Assembly (NCBI GenBank): GCA_945787585.1
Contig: CALZIG010000065.1
Location: 1 to 18,214 of the forward strand
DNA length: 18,214 nt
Direction: 5' to 3'
Source of the DNA: an uncultured Gammaproteobacteria bacterium
GTDB taxonomy: Bacteria > Pseudomonadota > Gammaproteobacteria > SZUA-140
The stretch's first letter is position 1, and every line of letters begins with the position of its first letter. Position numbers and translations under genes: made by a program. The notes under the pieces are model-generated. The model was given only the letters and a program-made list of their open reading frames with translations, had not been told where the DNA came from and searched no databases. This document shows, piece after piece, positions 16,472 through 18,214 of this stretch.

Positions 16472-17047
16472 CTAATTCAACAACACTTTTAATTCTGCCT
16501 GTACCGCTTCGCGCGCTCGAAAAATGCGTGATCTCACTGTACCCACCGGACATCCCATTACCTCTGAAATCTCTTCATAACTCAACCCTTCCAGTTCGCG
16601 TAGGGTGATTGCCGTGCGTAAATCCTCGGGCAACCCCTCTATCGTCTCTGTAACGACGCGTTCAATTTCATCCTTGAGTAACAATCGTTCCGGTGTCGCA
16701 AACTCTTTCAGCGCCAGATTACCTTCAAACTGCTCTGCCTCACTGGCATCTATGTCGACGCCAGGTGGGCGTCGCGCCTGAGAAACCAGGTGATTCTTCG
16801 CCGTATTGATAGCAATACGATATAACCAGGTATAAAACGCGCTATCTCCCCTGAAATTGGGGATCGCCCGATAGGCCTTAATAAAGGCCTCCTGAGTCAC
16901 ATCTAATACATCTCCATAATCATTCAGGAAGCGCGATACCAGTTTGGCAATGCGGTGCTGATATTTCTTAACCAGAATATCAAACGCCTGCTTATCACCA
17001 TTCTGTACACGCTCAACCAGATGCTGGTCTGTTTTACTATCGCCCAT
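16472..17047 (-). CDS. rpoE: ECF RNA polymerase sigma factor RpoE (AlgU)
   Basis: 191 residues, exactly the usual type. It directs RNA polymerase to envelope-stress promoters. Sigma region 2 at about 20-90 (FDILVKKYQHRIAKLV, DVTQEAFIKAYRAI, FYTWLYRIAINTAKN). Region 4 at about 130-185, with the helix-turn-helix LSYEEISEVMGCPVGTVRSR (155-174). ATG at 17047, GAGG 9 bases upstream. It heads rseA-rseB-rseC-mucD. A candidate promoter of its own specificity lies about 50-75 bases upstream, in keeping with autoregulation known in E. coli and Pseudomonas. Confidence 0.98.
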   Translation of the reverse strand: MGDSKTDQHLVERVQNGDKQAFDILVKKYQHRIAKLVSRFLNDYGDVLDVTQEAFIKAYRAIPNFRGDSAFYTWLYRIAINTAKNHLVSQARRPPGVDIDASEAEQFEGNLALKEFATPERLLLKDEIERVVTETIEGLPEDLRTAITLRELEGLSYEEISEVMGCPVGTVRSRIFRAREAVQAELKVLLN

Positions 17048-17098
17048 GCGGGCAAACCTCTAGTGCCACAAAGGTTTGTCTGCCTTCGCTAATGTTCA

Positions 17099-17125
17099 TA
17101 CGACAACTTGAATTTTATTTGGTTC
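17099..17125 (-). promoter_or_regulatory. Possible sigma-E promoter of rpoE
   Basis: On the minus strand GAACCA (17120-17125), a 16-base AT-rich spacer, then TCGTA (17099-17103). This keeps the GAAC core of the -35 box and the TC--A pattern of the -10 box of sigma-E promoters at normal spacing. The predicted leader is about 45 bases. Confidence 0.4.
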
Positions 17126-17206
17126 AGAATAAAATGAAACGATTTATTTTTAGTGACTTTTCGGTGTATATATCAATAGTGGAGTCATATTAATGTATCC
17201 AAGCCT

Positions 17207-17234
17207 ATCATTCCAGTGACAGGCTGGATGTCAA
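17207..17234 (-). promoter_or_regulatory. Possible sigma-70 promoter of rpoE with inverted repeat in the spacer
   Basis: On the minus strand a perfect TTGACA (17229-17234), a 16-base spacer and AATGAT (17207-17212, four of six). The spacer holds an inverted repeat, TCCAG (17212-17216) against CTGGA (17224-17228). The leader would be about 150 bases. Confidence 0.3.
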
Positions 17235-17392
17235 TATACCTGACAATTTCAGTCAAGCATACCTGTGGTGAATGAAAAGCAACAAATCAAAGAAGACGGA
17301 TCATACGTGCAGCACCACCAAAGCCGTTCGCTTCCTGTACAATTCCGGCCTCTATCTACCATTCATCATTTAAAAGTCAAAAAGACACACTT

Positions 17393-18214
17393 ATGAAAGA
17401 TGCAGATACATTGCAGCGTTTTCTCTTTGAAAACAACAATATTCGCGGTACCTTTATCCATCTTCAGGCCAGTTATCAGGCCGCACGTGACCGTTATCAA
17501 TACCCGGAGACCGTTGCACAACAGCTTGGGCAGGCACTCGCGGCAAGCACTCTGCTCGGCTCGACGATCAAATTCAGTGGCTCACTGATCCTCCAGATTC
17601 AGTCGGATGGCCCGCTCAATATGCTCGTCGCACAGTGTGATGAAGAACGCCACATCCGCGGGTTGGCTCGCTGGCAATCGGAAGTCGACGGTGACTCACT
17701 CGGTGATATTTACGGTCAGGGGCGCGTCACGATCACCATCAATAACGATAACAATAATGAACGATATCAGGGAATTGTAGGGCTAGAAGGGGCAACCATG
17801 AGCGCCGCTATCGAGCGTTATTTCAGCCAATCTGAACAGCTTAATACGCGTCTGTGGCTCTCTGCGGACCACCAACAGGCGGTCGGCCTGCTGCTGCAAC
17901 AGCTCCCCGGTGAAACGACGGATGAGGGTTACTGGCAACATATCGAAACCCTGGGTGAGACAATCACTCGCGAAGAGCTACTACAACTCAGCTCAAAAGA
18001 GATCCTGCACCGCCTTTTTCACGAAGAAGATATTCGGCTCTTCGAGCCTGAGCCCGTCAGTTTCCGTTGCGGCTGCTCACGGGAGAAAATTGTGACGATG
18101 CTGCGTGGTCTTGGGTTGACTGAGTCTCGCTCAATCATCGAAGAACGAGGCGTAATCGAAATCGGTTGTGAGTTCTGCAATCAGATGTATCATTTCGACA
18201 GTGTCGATACCGAA
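17393..18214 (+). CDS. hslO: Redox-regulated chaperone Hsp33, 3' end cut by the window edge
   Basis: 274 codons are present with no stop; the family is usually about 290 residues, so only a short tail is missing. Hsp33 is a cytoplasmic holdase switched on by oxidation. The N-terminal domain (about 1-180) begins KDADTLQRFLFENNNIRG and includes a SGSLILQIQSDGPLNMLV stretch. The C-terminal zinc switch has all four Cys: Cys226-x-Cys228 (FRCGCS) and Cys259-x2-Cys262 (GCEFCN). In the reduced state they hold zinc, and oxidation releases it. ATG at 17393; the ribosome site is weak. It is divergent from rpoE, placing two stress genes back to back. Confidence 0.96.
   Translation, partial: MKDADTLQRFLFENNNIRGTFIHLQASYQAARDRYQYPETVAQQLGQALAASTLLGSTIKFSGSLILQIQSDGPLNMLVAQCDEERHIRGLARWQSEVDGDSLGDIYGQGRVTITINNDNNNERYQGIVGLEGATMSAAIERYFSQSEQLNTRLWLSADHQQAVGLLLQQLPGETTDEGYWQHIETLGETITREELLQLSSKEILHRLFHEEDIRLFEPEPVSFRCGCSREKIVTMLRGLGLTESRSIIEERGVIEIGCEFCNQMYHFDSVDTE

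Larger units (their letters stand above)
17048..17392. other. Divergent intergenic region between rpoE and hslO
   Basis: 345 bases without a supported gene. It must carry promoters for both directions. On the minus strand I see two candidates for rpoE (listed separately). On the plus strand, toward hslO, TACAAT at 17338-17343 could be a -10 box, but no matching -35 box stands before it. The stretch 17100-17200 is AT-rich. Confidence 0.6.

Noticed and set aside
17134..17193. Short plus-strand ORF of 19 codons between rpoE and hslO
   Set aside because: No ribosome site and no recognisable composition. It falls in an AT-rich regulatory gap.
1..18214. CRISPR arrays, tRNA genes, IS ends or prophage genes
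   Set aside because: I looked for regular direct repeats, transposase or integrase motifs and tRNA-like cloverleafs on both strands and found none. The gene order is ordinary chromosomal.

Overview
The window looks like chromosome of a gammaproteobacterium outside the Enterobacterales. The minus-strand gene order rpoE-rseA-rseB-rseC-mucD / lepA-lepB-DUF4845-rnc-era-recO-pdxJ-acpS is the classic arrangement of Pseudomonas-like and sulfur- or methylotrophic-type gammaproteobacteria. The DUF4845 gene between lepB and rnc, and a mucD-type protease gene directly after rseC, support this. Base composition is moderate and even across the window. I see no tRNA, rRNA, IS element, CRISPR array or phage gene.

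Layout. (1) 2-2773, plus strand: an uncharacterised pair, a DUF1800-like protein cut by the left edge and a Tat-exported DUF1501 protein. (2) 2791-5771, minus strand, convergent with the pair: a tight four-gene cassette reading TlpA-like thioredoxin > DUF4266 lipoprotein > DUF3570 outer-membrane barrel > ApbE-type flavin transferase. The first three genes overlap. (3) 5974-12562, minus strand: the housekeeping run lepA, lepB, DUF4845, rnc, era, recO, pdxJ, acpS. It is nearly gapless and several starts are translationally coupled. (4) A strong intrinsic terminator at 12603-12641. (5) 12711-17047, minus strand: the envelope-stress operon rpoE-rseA-rseB-rseC-mucD. (6) 17048-17392: a divergent regulatory gap. 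(7) 17393 to the right edge, plus strand: hslO (Hsp33), without its 3' end.

How the genes work together. RpoE is held at the inner membrane by RseA. RseB guards RseA on the periplasmic side, and MucD is the periplasmic quality-control protease. A GAAC-N18-TC--A element upstream of rpoE suggests that the sigma factor autoregulates. The housekeeping block joins ribosome function (LepA, Era, RNase III), protein export (LepB), recombination (RecO), pyridoxal phosphate synthesis (PdxJ) and acyl-carrier-protein activation (AcpS).

The most interesting part is the cassette at 2791-5771. Its families are recognisable, but I know of no experimentally established function for the set. The DUF3570 barrel carries DTITGAS near its N-terminus, which resembles the sequence that ApbE enzymes modify with FMN, and an ApbE-family gene follows 17 bases later. 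The DUF4266 lipoprotein ends in a Gly/Cys tail (GGGGCGCN). A thioredoxin-like protein starts the cassette. Together they suggest an envelope redox or cofactor-maturation system, which is inference. Two catalytic-site oddities also stand out: RNase III has Gly where the family has a metal-binding Asp, and this ApbE has Gly where its family has a metal-site Asp.
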